From Baffinella frigidus (Eukaryota > Cryptophyceae > Cryptomonadales > Baffinellaceae), in assembly GCA_026770585.1 (NCBI GenBank), contig MU647425.1:1-34637 (forward strand): a DNA stretch of 34,637 nt, read 5' to 3'. Positions 8,006 to 17,044 of the stretch are shown here, one piece after another. The position numbers and the translations under genes are program-made. Each line of letters opens with the position of its first letter. Position 1 is the stretch's first letter. Below the pieces are notes generated by a model, which saw only the letters and a program-made list of their open reading frames with translations, was not told where the DNA came from and ran no database searches.

Positions 8006-9419
8006 ATGCAGGCGTACTGCGCCAAGTGCGACGAACCGCATCTCAACAAGGCGTTGCGCTGTGGCAGATGCAGGGCCGTGGTGTACTGCGGGAGAACGTG
8101 AGTGCAGCATCTTTCCGCGTGCGACTTGTTGGCACCAGACAGATTTGCCAGACAGACCATCTGACATGCTCGGTGCTTGCACGCCCGACAGGTGCCAGGC
8201 TGCGGCATGGCCCCAGCACAAGACCGTCTGCGTGACGCTCGAGCAACACACGGTCGAGTTTGTCGCGCTCGTGTGCCAGGTGGAGGCCGAGTACCTCGCT
8301 GGCAACACCCAAGCTGCCGTCGTTCTGGGACAGCGCGCAGAGAAGCAGTACACCGTTCTGCTTGCGCGCGCCGGGTCGGAGGTCAAAGCTCGCGTCTACG
8401 AGGACGTCTGCGCTCTCCATTCGTCCCTCGGGTCTGCGTTGTGCGCCTGCGGTCTGGAGAAGAAGGCCGTCGTTGTCTATTCGGATTTCGCACTGCACTG
8501 CGGGGCAGCGGGTGACTTCCGCATGAAATGCGGACTGCAACTGCTGGTCGCAGACCTACTCGTTGAGGATGACACGGAGCGCGCCTATATGCTTCAGATG
8601 TTGGAGTCTGTGCACGACACTTCTGTGCGCTTCGTCGGGTGCAACGATCTCCAGTCGAAATCCACTTGCGCGATCTCGTATCTGCTGCAGCGCAACGCCG
8701 CCGAGATGCTCTCTGCGTGGCGTTCCTTCGAACAAGAGGCGTTGGTGTATACATTGCTAGCGATTCAGTCGCAGCTGCATGGGACCACAGCTGCTCTGAA
8801 GCAACATGACGCGCGTGCAGAAGGTGACAACGCCAAGGCAGACGCTTGCAAAATGCTTCGCACGACGATGGCCACCAACCAGTCCAACTCGTGCGCCGGT
8901 GCCAATACCGCCAACGCGGATGTAGTGGCGTTCCAGGAGAAGTATTACTCGGCGTGCGCTCAAGCGCTTCAGTTTGCCCGTGAGTCCGTGGACTCGGCAC
9001 AGAAGATGACAGCCGCAGAAGCGTCTGTACACACGGCGGGTCGGCTGGACGAAGCCAACGCACTGGTGTGCCTCATCGGGGTCTCCGTCGTCAAGTCGCA
9101 CACCTTTGACGAAAGCCTGTTGGACCAGCTGGCTGTCCTCTGCCCGGGTCTCCGCGGCCAGCCCGACAGCCTGCATGAGATGCACCTACACACATTCCGC
9201 ACGGTACGCTACCGCGCGACTGGCGAGTACACGAGGGCGGCAGACGAGTGTCACGAGACGTGGCAGCTCGCTCTGCAGATGGACGGGGCGTGCTTTGAGA
9301 GCATCAGGACCATCGCGACCAAGGCCCTGGTGGTGATGCACGAGATGTGGCAGGCGCAACTCATCGAGGTCGACGCAGCTGAACAGACAAGGCTGTGGTT
9401 CACATACATGCAGCGGTAA
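8006..9419 (+). CDS. Spliced MYND zinc-finger protein
   Basis: The model is exon 1 8006-8097, intron 8098-8191 and exon 2 8192-9419, giving 439 residues. The ATG lies in an optimal Kozak context (GCCACCATG). The intron begins GTGAGT and ends ACAG, and interrupts a Thr codon in phase 2. Without it the finger is broken; with it all eight ligands of a MYND finger fall into place: C5, C8, C19, C22, C28, C32, H40 and C44, including the signature CQ...W..HK..C. MYND fingers mediate protein-protein contacts in transcription regulation and signalling. The rest (about 45-439) is mostly helical, Ala/Cys-rich, and could form TPR-like helical repeats, as in many MYND proteins (inference). A 32-bp tandem repeat starts at the stop codon. 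Confidence 0.88.
8098..8191 (+). other. Spliceosomal intron in the MYND gene
   Basis: A 94-nt GT-AG intron with 5' site AAC/GTGAGT and 3' site CCGACAG/G. Removal restores the conserved second half of the MYND finger in frame. The restored Cys, Trp, His and Cys spacing is strong internal evidence. Confidence 0.88.
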
Positions 9420-9515
9420 GCTCTTTGATAGTGACGGACGAGCGGTGGTAGGCTCTTCGATAGTGACGGACGAGCAGCGGTAGGCTCTTCGACAGCGACA
9501 GACGAGCGGCGCAAG
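9417..9515 (+). repeat. 32-bp tandem repeat, three copies, at a stop codon
   Basis: Three copies (9420-9451, 9452-9483, 9484-9515) of a unit reading like GCTCTTCGATAGTGACGGAC followed by GAGC. The sequence preceding copy one (CAGCGGTAAG, containing the stop) matches the junction between copies two and three (CAGCGGTAGG). The array therefore seems to have grown from the gene's 3' end. Confidence 0.75.
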
Positions 9516-9767
9516 TATTCTGTGTGTTCTAATACTAGACTCGAAACGCAAATTGCAGTGGGGGACATGCTAAGCAGAATGCGCGTAGCAGCTGTTTGAG
9601 TCGTTTGGGTTTGAGTGATAGAATGCTGTACAGTGCTGCCCGCATGCACACCCACCCACAGACACACAAACACACACCCACAGACACGCACACAGAGTTT
9701 CTTCTTTAATGTATCAAAACAGCTAGCAAGCCATGGGCTTGCGCCGCTTGCGCCGTGTGCGCCGTAT
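9516..9767. other. Convergent intergenic region, CA-rich
   Basis: This lies between the convergent MYND and ankyrin genes. It contains a CA-rich low-complexity stretch (about 9645-9695) made of ACACCCACAGACACAC-like units and a GCGCCGCTTGCGCCGTGTGC-type repeat just before 9768. I see no gene. Confidence 0.4.
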
Positions 9768-11087
9768 CTAAGACCGGCGGCTGGCCCGCCGAGCTTCTAC
9801 GACCTTGTCGATTCCTGTGTAGGCGCCATACCAACAGGACTCTTTGTCCCGGGTTCTGACAGGCATCGTTGGGACCCACGGTGTGCTGGTATCGGAGATG
9901 CCTTGTCCCCCAATACCGGCCAGTTGGCAGGTCAGGGCGAGAACGTCGTCCGGGAAAGGACGACTGCCGGGACGTGTGTGTTGTTTGGCGCGCTGTAGTG
10001 TCAATGCGACGAGTCCCCTGTGTCTCTGTACACGCTCGTACATTGCCAGGCCCAACACCCCAAAGGTTTTTGGGCAGAGAGACAGGTGCACTTCGGGAGA
10101 ACCGGCGTCCGTTGCGTCTTCTGAAAAGAAATGTCTCTTGTGCCCGCATATGTGCGGGTTGGCGCCGTTGTCGATAAACATCTTGATCATTGGCATGTTG
10201 CAATTTAAAGCATTGCAGTTCCACTGGCATGGTTGGCACGTGACACCGTCTGCCGTGGTCGTGACATTTTGTGTGATAAAAAGCATAGGCGTCATGGATA
10301 CGATGAACATCATATCCTCGGCGATGCTGTATTGCTTGTTCATGTGGTCCACGTGGTTGTTGCTCGTGTGACTGTGGGCGGGGTACTGCTTGCGATTGCA
10401 CGCGGGAGTAGTCTGGAGAAGCAACTTCATGGTTTCCGTGTTGCCGTAGTGGGCAACATAGCACCTCGCGGACCAGCCATTGTCGGCGCGGTCTACTTGA
10501 TAGTTGTTGTAGAGGGTGGCGCCGCGGTCGAGAAGAGCGCCAACGACGAATGTGGTACGGTCCGAGTATTTACCGGTCGTCTTGTTGAAATGGCGACCAG
10601 TTGGCATCGCGACAGCGCTCAGGATGTTGCTTTTGAGGTCCCGGTTCTTGTCAACCGTCATGTCGTACCAATTGAAGGCGTCAATTACCGCGAAATTGGT
10701 GCCAGTCCCGACGAGCAGTGTCTGGATGTTGCACACGTTTCCTGTCTGAAACGCCTTGGTGAGGAGCGTTACCCCGGATGAATCCTTGCAGTTTGCGTTG
10801 ACATTGAACTCCGACAGTAGCAGCACAATAAGTGAGCACGGTCCCTGCTTCATCCCTAGCATCATGGCGAGACTGTTCGCGCAGCGCTTGATGTACCCTT
10901 TCGGCATGAGTCCAACAGCATCGTGTGCAACAAAAGTACGCCAGTCTGCTTCCAACTTGGCAGCAGTGCGTTCCTGGGTCTGTTCCGACAGCGCTGTGGA
11001 TGCAGCACTGTGGATCGCCCTTTCAGAGCTGTAGATGAAGTGTCTCCACGTCGCTTGAACGAGGTCTCTGCTGCATGCCTCTTGCAT
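9768..11087 (-). CDS. Ankyrin-repeat-like protein
   Basis: The first ATG, at 11087, gives 439 residues. The frame is open upstream to about 11141 without another ATG. Several degenerate ankyrin units are visible, for example LIVLLLSEFNVNANCKD, VVGALLDRGATLYNN, ARCYVAHYGNTETMKLLLQ and MPMIKMFIDNGANPHICG. They have the pattern of a helix pair followed by a D/N-G-A turn. Ankyrin repeats bind proteins, and large DNA viruses often use them to redirect host ubiquitin ligases or signalling. No F-box or PRANC domain is visible at the C-terminus, which ends Arg/Ala-rich. The gene is divergent from the one at 11299; two motif copies lie between them. Confidence 0.75.
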   Translation of the reverse strand: MQEACSRDLVQATWRHFIYSSERAIHSAASTALSEQTQERTAAKLEADWRTFVAHDAVGLMPKGYIKRCANSLAMMLGMKQGPCSLIVLLLSEFNVNANCKDSSGVTLLTKAFQTGNVCNIQTLLVGTGTNFAVIDAFNWYDMTVDKNRDLKSNILSAVAMPTGRHFNKTTGKYSDRTTFVVGALLDRGATLYNNYQVDRADNGWSARCYVAHYGNTETMKLLLQTTPACNRKQYPAHSHTSNNHVDHMNKQYSIAEDMMFIVSMTPMLFITQNVTTTADGVTCQPCQWNCNALNCNMPMIKMFIDNGANPHICGHKRHFFSEDATDAGSPEVHLSLCPKTFGVLGLAMYERVQRHRGLVALTLQRAKQHTRPGSRPFPDDVLALTCQLAGIGGQGISDTSTPWVPTMPVRTRDKESCWYGAYTGIDKVVEARRASRRS

Positions 11088-11215
11088 GCCACTAAGTAGC
11101 TTTGGTGTGTGAGATACTGAGGGCAATGGTTTCGGGGACAATTACAGAGAATGCTGGGGCGAACTAAAGACACGAATTCAATTCACTTTAACCAACACGA
11201 GTTGTGTTCAATTGT

Positions 11216-11238
11216 GTTGACTAATAACAGTTGACTAA
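11216..11238. promoter_or_regulatory. Two motif copies in a divergent promoter
   Basis: GTTGACTAA, the reverse complement of TTAGTCAAC, occurs at 11216-11224 and 11230-11238, 14 bp apart. They lie in the 211-bp gap between the ankyrin-like gene (-) and the 470-residue gene (+). The second copy ends 60 bp before the plus-strand ATG. Confidence 0.55.
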
Positions 11239-11298
11239 TCCTAAAATTGTAGCACTTCTACCCACTCGAAGTCTCGTCTCCACATCAACTCACCCACC

Positions 11299-12711
11299 AT
11301 GTCTTTGGACACGATTATCTGCAGCAACTACACCGCGAGCAAACAAAGCAAGTCTACGACAGCGCACTATAGGATTGGCCACCTACCGATGCACGTCTTC
11401 GGGGTGGGCAGTTATGGCATGGGGTCGGTGCTCGCTGCCATGGGTGCTGCGAACCTCGAGGAAGACGAAGACCACCATTACATCACAGAGCTCAGCGCGC
11501 GCGCGACGCACAAGACGTGTGCGACTACCCCCGAAGAGCTCTTCTGTCTCCAGGCTGGCCTCGTTACCAGCGCGTCGCGTACCTCGCATGGCTCCAACGA
11601 GATGGGCACGACCATGGCGACGTTTCGTAGCTTCATGCAGCTGTCTTACACCGAAGACGGTGACCTGCTCATGCGCAACATCCTGGCCAGCGGGCGTCTG
11701 TGCTACGACGGACGCGACAACGACAACCACGCCGCGTACATGGTTGCTCGCGCATGGCTGTGGGAGATGCATTCCAAGACGTTTATGTCTTCGATGGCAC
11801 CCTATGTGGCCTGCAACTCGTCTTTCCAAGACCTTCTGACGCTCTTGTCTGTGGTCACGTACAACCACCTGGCCCCGATCGAGCGGCTCTGGGACGGCAA
11901 GTTGTCGATCACTTGCATGCAGACAGAGCGCGCAAGCCTGCGCGCGAAAGAGGCGACTGTCTGGAGGAACCTGTTGGCTGAGTTCGGTGTCACGTCCAAG
12001 GAGGTCGTTCACTATGTCGCGCCGGAGCAGCTGTCGCGCCTGCGTCCGTCTTCTGCCAAGTATTCGCCCGCAGCGTTTCGCCGCGAAGAGACGACAACCG
12101 GTCACATCTCGCCGTACTTCTCTACACCTCATTCGCCGTGTACCCCGCTCGCTGGAAACACCGCGACCACTTGTGTTTCACTCTCTACGTTCGCGGCGGT
12201 TGATGCCGGTACCACGAAGCGGTACCGGTTCCATCACCAAGCGGAGCGCGTCCAGCGCAAGAAGAACATCTGGCTGGACGAGGCGTTCAAGACGCACTGG
12301 CATACCGCGCGCGCCAAGCTCCACCACCATGACTATGGCACCGTCTCTGGGATTTCTGGCACGGCCGCGGACTATGGGGCCCTCGCGGGGTTTGTCGTGT
12401 CATCCTTTGCGAAAGGTCTCTCCGCGAACGACGAGATGGTCGCCAAGTGCGCGCCGCAGGTTGGTGGTGTCTACGACAAGTGCACGAAAGGTGTTCTCGC
12501 GTCTAACGGTGTTGGTGCAAGCAAGCTCCCGGTGTGCTGGGGGGTGTCTGGCGGGATCACGAACGCCATCGCGCACATGATGTACAGCGACCTTCTCGAC
12601 CAAAGGATGGCGCAAGATGCTGCGGTCGGGGCGATCGTCGTGACCACCGAGGCGCAAAAGGGCACCATTATGGCCATGTACAAGAGCCGTGTGTGTGCCG
12701 ATAAGTCGTAA
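11299..12711 (+). CDS. 470-residue protein of unknown function
   Basis: ATG at 11299 in a good Kozak context (CACCATGT). The protein is soluble-looking and has no signal peptide or convincing membrane segment. A Gly/Met-rich segment near residue 36 (FGVGSYGMGSVLAAMG) and an Ala/Gly-rich segment in the last third (VSGISGTAADYGALAGF) look like structural helices, not a nucleotide-binding loop. Codon use is GC-rich and regular, suggesting a well-expressed gene. A virion structural role is possible but unsupported by any recognised motif. A GTAGGTA-type repeat follows the stop codon directly. Confidence 0.8.
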   Translation: MSLDTIICSNYTASKQSKSTTAHYRIGHLPMHVFGVGSYGMGSVLAAMGAANLEEDEDHHYITELSARATHKTCATTPEELFCLQAGLVTSASRTSHGSNEMGTTMATFRSFMQLSYTEDGDLLMRNILASGRLCYDGRDNDNHAAYMVARAWLWEMHSKTFMSSMAPYVACNSSFQDLLTLLSVVTYNHLAPIERLWDGKLSITCMQTERASLRAKEATVWRNLLAEFGVTSKEVVHYVAPEQLSRLRPSSAKYSPAAFRREETTTGHISPYFSTPHSPCTPLAGNTATTCVSLSTFAAVDAGTTKRYRFHHQAERVQRKKNIWLDEAFKTHWHTARAKLHHHDYGTVSGISGTAADYGALAGFVVSSFAKGLSANDEMVAKCAPQVGGVYDKCTKGVLASNGVGASKLPVCWGVSGGITNAIAHMMYSDLLDQRMAQDAAVGAIVVTTEAQKGTIMAMYKSRVCADKS

Positions 12712-13364
12712 AACACGACGGTGGTATGTAGGTAGTATGTAGGTAGTGTGTAGGTAGTATGTAGGTGGCTGGTAGGTGGCTGGTGGGTGGCTGGTGAGTG
12801 GGTGGTGGGTGGTGTGTTAACAAATATACAGACGAAACGTCACTTGTAGCAGCTCTGTGCCAGTGTGCCAGTCTCGGACTGGGCAAAGATGATGCATGTT
12901 GCTGTGTCCGAGACAGGCAAAGACGATGCATGCTGTGTCCGAGACAAGCCTTCGGCGACTGTATCCACACGGATGCCACGCATCCGTGTGTGCGTACACC
13001 TCAATGGCGGTACACCGTCTTGCTACGGGCATTTGTTTCAACCGGAACAAGTCCGTCAGATATGGGTCGAGTTTGAAGACACACGGCACGTGCACAGATG
13101 GATAAGTGACGCATCGATCGAGTCGATCGAGCTCGTGTACAAACACACAGCCTATTAGCCAATTCCAGAAAAGATGCTAAACTTAGGAACATGTGATTAG
13201 TCAACTCCAAGCTATGGATTAGTAAACTCTAAGCTATGGGTTAGTCAACTCCAAGCTATAAAGAACTCTCTCTCTGTCGAGAGAGACATTCAACAACCAG
13301 AGTAGCACACCGACACGCGCTTCAGACTAGCCAACCAGCCAGTCAGCCAGCCAACCAACCAACA
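12712..13364. other. Repeat-rich intergenic region
   Basis: I see no gene. It holds, in order, a GTAGGTAGTAT/GGTGGCTG-type minisatellite (about 12721-12820) and an imperfect direct repeat of about 32 bp built around GATGCATG and TGTCCGAGACA (about 12880-12945). These are followed by the 22-bp promoter array, a TATA box and the leader of the dioxygenase gene. The leader contains a CCAACCAGCCAG-like repeat just before the ATG. Confidence 0.5.
13197..13262 (+). promoter_or_regulatory. Motif array plus TATA box of the dioxygenase gene
   Basis: TTAGTCAAC at 13197-13205, variant TTAGTAAAC at 13219-13227 and TTAGTCAAC at 13241-13249 are spaced exactly 22 bp apart. Each sits in a unit ending AAGCTATGG or AAGCTATAA. 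The last unit merges into TATAAA at 13257-13262, about 105 bp before the ATG. An 8-bp stem (TCTCTCTC, GAGAGAGA) follows at 13267-13286, close to where transcription should begin. This is the clearest promoter in the window. Confidence 0.7.
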
Positions 13365-14681
13365 ATGCCACGCGCACCCAAAGGCACCGCTGTAGCTCCC
13401 AAGGACACTCCCGAACAAATTGCTGCTGCCGCGCTACTCGTCAAGGCAACGGCGAAACTCAGCACAAAGTTGCGCAAGGACCTTCCCACGACCAACCTCC
13501 GCTCATTCCAGATCCGCAACACTGAAGAGATGGACGCAGCACTTGCTCACTACGACCAAGAAGGGTTTGTCGCTGTATCTATCTTCGCAAGCGAGGCTCT
13601 GCGGCAAAACTTCTGCGAGCGCTCTACCATGAGCATCTGGAACGGGACGCTTTGTTCGTGTGCATATACGCATGCCATCAACTGTGCTGTGCCCTACGTT
13701 ACCACCCAGTCGGATGTCGACGCCATGCGGGGCATGTTCAAAGGATCGGCGCGTTCTAAACTGCTCGAAAGGATAGCTGGCAAGACCCCTTTTCCCAACA
13801 AGTCATTCGGCGCACCGGCCTTTGGGTCTTCGTTCAACATCCCCGAAATGTGCGAACTCAGGGCCAACGAGTTCTTGGCGGGCTTCGCGCAGCGCGCATT
13901 CGGCGCGGACGCTAACGTTCACTACACCATCGACCCTCCCATCAACAAACTGACTGGCAATGGGCCGACCGAATTCATGCACGTAGACCAACTGGCGCGG
14001 AGCACCATATCGGACCAGGAGGCACAAGTCATGCACGAGAAGATGGTCGTGAGCGAGGGTGGAACGTTCATCTGCTGCCCGAAGTCGCACCTCCAGGAGG
14101 ACGAAATCACGCGGCTTTACAAGCCACTGTACCCGCACACCTCGGGCATGAAGTTCCAGCTCGACCCCACCAAGGACGACCCGCTTGACATCTACGCACG
14201 CACGCACAAGTTCGCTATCGACTCTGGGGTCATGGTCTTCTGGGCTTCTGGACTTTACCACGGTGTAACCGAGAACACGTCTGGGCGTGTCCAACATAGA
14301 TTCTACATGGGCTTCCAGTGGGACGTGTCGCGTGACATGTACCGCAGACAAACTGGTGTGGGCGAGGTCACGGACCGTGACAACTCGTGGCGCTTCGGGA
14401 CTGCGCCGAAAGGGTATCCTTCTGGTGACCGTGTTCGCCTCTACCCGAAAGCATGGAAAAACTACCCTAAGATCATGGCCAACTACTTGAGCAAGATCGA
14501 CCACACGAGCCCTTTATTCGACTTCAGCTACCGCGAAATGGCCACCAAGAAAGGCGTCATGACGAAAGATCTGAAAGAGATCCCCGACCCGGACTACATG
14601 CCGGTAAAGTTGTCGCAGCTGTCACGCGCCATGTTGGTCGGTCGCGAGAACGTCGGAGACTTCGACTTTAGTCTAGCCTAG
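13365..14681 (+). CDS. Fe(II)/2-oxoglutarate dioxygenase, phytanoyl-CoA hydroxylase type
   Basis: A 438-residue non-heme iron oxygenase. The double-stranded beta-helix core carries the iron triad H206-x-D208 (FMHVDQL) and distal H299 (GLYHGVTE). R308 or R312 (GRVQHRF) is placed to bind the 2-oxoglutarate carboxylate. The spacing fits the PhyH superfamily, which couples 2-oxoglutarate decarboxylation to substrate hydroxylation. The substrate cannot be read from sequence: lipid, small metabolite and protein or nucleic-acid targets are all known for relatives. The N-terminal ~60 residues are Ala/Lys-rich. No signal peptide is seen, so it probably acts in the cytosol or nucleus. A three-copy motif array and a TATA box precede it. 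Confidence 0.88.
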   Translation: MPRAPKGTAVAPKDTPEQIAAAALLVKATAKLSTKLRKDLPTTNLRSFQIRNTEEMDAALAHYDQEGFVAVSIFASEALRQNFCERSTMSIWNGTLCSCAYTHAINCAVPYVTTQSDVDAMRGMFKGSARSKLLERIAGKTPFPNKSFGAPAFGSSFNIPEMCELRANEFLAGFAQRAFGADANVHYTIDPPINKLTGNGPTEFMHVDQLARSTISDQEAQVMHEKMVVSEGGTFICCPKSHLQEDEITRLYKPLYPHTSGMKFQLDPTKDDPLDIYARTHKFAIDSGVMVFWASGLYHGVTENTSGRVQHRFYMGFQWDVSRDMYRRQTGVGEVTDRDNSWRFGTAPKGYPSGDRVRLYPKAWKNYPKIMANYLSKIDHTSPLFDFSYREMATKKGVMTKDLKEIPDPDYMPVKLSQLSRAMLVGRENVGDFDFSLA

Positions 14682-14843
14682 TCGGTACGGTGGTGTGTGT
14701 GTATGCGTGTGTGTGAGTAAAGGTTCACATGTCCGGTTTCACAGGCTCGCATAGACTAGCTACGCCTTTCACAAGACAGACACCTGCAGTATTAGAGACG
14801 CTCTTTAGAACGACTTACCATAGCCTACACCACTTATCGTGGT

Positions 14844-15122
14844 ATGACGCCGTGGCGATATACAGATAAAAATGTTGCAATTTTGATAACTGTGTGCAAC
14901 GAGCACGACGGCCATAAATACGTAACAATACCTGCCGGTAATTCACTGGCACTTCCAACTAAAGCTACTTGGGAAACCCATAGACTTTTGTCATACCGTA
15001 CAGTTGACTTTCAGAAAATACACGTGCATATTGGCAACACCAGCCATAAGATTTATTATGCGATATCTATGCCGGCGGATAGGAATTTGTTTGAGATCTG
15101 GTCACGCAAAAAGGCAAATTAA
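14844..15122 (+). CDS. 92-residue ORF, possibly the N-terminal part of the Nudix gene
   Basis: ATG at 14844. It reads as a compact beta-rich protein without cysteines for metal binding or membrane segments. It ends only 78 bp before the Nudix ATG. The Nudix frame is also open and protein-like upstream of its first ATG, back to about 15095. The two frames differ by -1 and overlap at an A5 run (CGCAAAAAGGC, about 15106-15113). A single missing A in the sequence, a -1 ribosomal slip or a splice would fuse them into one protein of about 297 residues. I cannot distinguish these, so it is listed separately. Confidence 0.55.
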   Translation: MTPWRYTDKNVAILITVCNEHDGHKYVTIPAGNSLALPTKATWETHRLLSYRTVDFQKIHVHIGNTSHKIYYAISMPADRNLFEIWSRKKAN

Positions 15123-15199
15123 AGCCTGTGCGGCGGGACATTCATCTCAAGCTATACGATGGAGCCCATGACAGGCTCGACGATTACACCACGATTCTT

Positions 15200-15736
15200 A
15201 TGAAAGCCGTACATTGCAAGTATTTTTGCCATATGGGCAGGCTCCAAGAAAGGCGTGACCCATATGTGCCTAAAGACAATTGGTGCATGTACCCTCCTTC
15301 AAACGCTGGTGTATTTGTCTACGAGAGAACCGCGTATGGGATACGTGTATGTCTTGTGCAAGAGCGATCAGGGAAATGGAATATTCCATCTGGTAAAATT
15401 GATGCAAGGGAGACTGGGACCAAAGCAGCGTTTAGGGAGTTGCGCGCAGAAACGTCGGGTGTCATCAAGTTTCATTCAAGCAAATGTCACGATTTCATAC
15501 AAGTAGGTTCGTTCCATCTGGTGTTCGTGGAGATTGCAAATGATTATTGGCTACACGCGACCAATGAGTTTCAACAGCTTCGAACCCTTGGCCGACTGGG
15601 TCGATGTGAAACGGTTGATATGAAGTGGGTCTTCGTTTCCGATCTTGAACAAATGGCAATGAACCACACTCTCCGCAGATGCCTCGCTTCGCTTCTCGGT
15701 ACACATCATGCAGGGCATAAGATACATACTTTATAA
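15200..15736 (+). CDS. Nudix hydrolase
   Basis: From the first ATG, at 15200, the protein has 178 residues. The Nudix box starts at G65 (GKIDARETGTKAAFREL then RAETSGV) and fits Gx5Ex7REUxEExGU with two deviations: Ala for the first Glu of the EE pair, and one extra residue before the final Gly. The metal-binding Glu after RELRA is kept. Nudix enzymes hydrolyse nucleoside diphosphates linked to another group, such as oxidised dNTPs, mRNA caps and ADP-ribose. Viral members often remove caps or clean nucleotide pools, but the substrate here is unknown. The region is more AT-rich than its neighbours, hinting at separate acquisition. The start may lie upstream (see the preceding ORF). Confidence 0.82.
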   Translation: MKAVHCKYFCHMGRLQERRDPYVPKDNWCMYPPSNAGVFVYERTAYGIRVCLVQERSGKWNIPSGKIDARETGTKAAFRELRAETSGVIKFHSSKCHDFIQVGSFHLVFVEIANDYWLHATNEFQQLRTLGRLGRCETVDMKWVFVSDLEQMAMNHTLRRCLASLLGTHHAGHKIHTL

Positions 15737-16309
15737 CCAATTCACTTTCTGTACAACCACCGTGCATCGCAGTAAACACGAAATGTGTATTTAAGGTTGT
15801 CATTAAACACAGCCTGTATCGTATAAGACGTACTCACACACTGAGACAGTGTTCGATGCATAACTACGGAATGACCGAACAGGAACATGTGACTGCAGAT
15901 GCAATAACTGAAACGGTTCTGATGGAAATGGGCTACGCGCCAAAAACAGATTTAAAGTGGGGTGATGTTGCAAAATTTGGCCAGAATGTTATTGCTCCTG
16001 TACGCAACTAGGATGCAGCAATGCGCGATTTCTCCAGGGCCTTTTCTTGTTGTAGAACGATTTTGACGATGCGGTTGGTAGAGCAGGAGAAGCATTGCAC
16101 CTGCGCAGGTGCACACTCTCGCGTTAGCACCGGGTGTGCACACTCAGTTGTGGGGACGAAAGTTGTGGGTACGAAAGTTATGTGTCAACGTTTGTTCCGA
16201 AAGTTGCCAAAACACGTGTCGTACTCACAGTTTTGGCGTGTTGTATTCAAGAACAAGCTTCTGTTAGCCATCGTACTTGGACATCAGGACTTATCCACTA
16301 CACACCGGC
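15737..16309. other. Intergenic region with one very short ORF
   Basis: Apart from the 51-codon frame at 15856-16011, I see no gene. It contains short direct repeats such as GTTGTGGG/TACGAAAGTT around 16145-16180. Confidence 0.35.
15856..16011 (+). CDS. Putative 51-residue protein
   Basis: A short ATG-initiated frame encoding an acidic, balanced peptide (MHNYGMTEQEHV at its start, ending VIAPVRN). Its amino acid composition is more protein-like than chance frames nearby. There is no recognised motif and no clear promoter. It could also be an isolated exon. Confidence 0.35.
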   Translation: MHNYGMTEQEHVTADAITETVLMEMGYAPKTDLKWGDVAKFGQNVIAPVRN

Positions 16310-17044
16310 ATGGATGGCACGCTCAAGCGCACCAATGCAGTTGCATTCCCTGCACTGCCAAGTGTCCCCTCCACCGCATTTCCTGTCCTCACCGCCCACG
16401 TACCCGTCATTGACGCACCATGCGCGACCATAACTTCACCCCTCAAGCGACATGCCACCAGTTCCAACAGAGTCGCCATTGGTGGCACAATCACTATCCA
16501 CGGCAAGGTTGATGACGGCGCGGATATGAATGCTGCGAAGAAAGATATGAAGAAGTCTCGAAAGCTTCTTCTCGCGTGGACACAGTCGTTCACACGTTCG
16601 TCTGCGATCGAGTGCAAGCACCATGTCGACGAAGACGACATCGGATCCATCTTCTTTGAAGAGAATGGCGAATCCTTTGGGTGTCCTATTTCCGCAGTGC
16701 ACAACATTCTCCAAAACGGCTTGATCAAGGACCTCGACTGCAAAGACCCCGACGGTGTCATGGCCTTCACCCAGGGCGAGTGCGGAAACCTGTCCGACTT
16801 CCCCAACATGCTTGAGACGTTGGCGTCTAAGCTCATGGAAGGTGCACACCTCGCCCGTGAGGGTGGGTTCGAGCAGATTCCTCCGATTGACGATGCCGAG
16901 CACGACAGGGGTAGTGTCACGGAGTCGCTTGGCTCCACTACCTCCCATGACTCCGACGAAAGTGGGTCCGATGGCTCGGATAGCTTGGATGCCTCGGATG
17001 GCACGGACGAGTCGTCGGGGGGTGGCAATTGCAGCAACTCTTAG
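16310..17044 (+). CDS. 244-residue protein with acidic Ser/Asp-rich tail
   Basis: The first ATG is at 16310. The N-terminal ~55 residues are Pro/Thr/Ala-rich and probably disordered. A central helical region (KKDMKKSRKLLLAWTQSF onward) looks folded. The last ~45 residues are almost entirely Ser, Asp, Gly and Glu (for example HDSDESGSDGSDSLDASD). This resembles casein kinase 2 substrates and acidic tails of nucleic-acid-protein chaperones or transcription regulators. Function unknown. Three 30-bp tandem repeats begin at its stop codon, and an AATAAA signal lies at 17270. Its 3' untranslated region overlaps the end of the minus-strand gene. Confidence 0.75.
   Translation: MDGTLKRTNAVAFPALPSVPSTAFPVLTAHVPVIDAPCATITSPLKRHATSSNRVAIGGTITIHGKVDDGADMNAAKKDMKKSRKLLLAWTQSFTRSSAIECKHHVDEDDIGSIFFEENGESFGCPISAVHNILQNGLIKDLDCKDPDGVMAFTQGECGNLSDFPNMLETLASKLMEGAHLAREGGFEQIPPIDDAEHDRGSVTESLGSTTSHDSDESGSDGSDSLDASDGTDESSGGGNCSNS

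Noticed and set aside
11383-12132. A 249-codon minus-strand ORF opposite the 470-residue gene
   Set aside because: It is a GC-rich antisense shadow; the plus-strand frame has a Kozak start and balanced composition, while this one is Arg/Val/His-biased.
13193-13262. The 22-bp repeat array considered as a CRISPR fragment
   Set aside because: Units are directly adjacent with no unique spacers, and the array merges into a TATA box of a eukaryote-type promoter.
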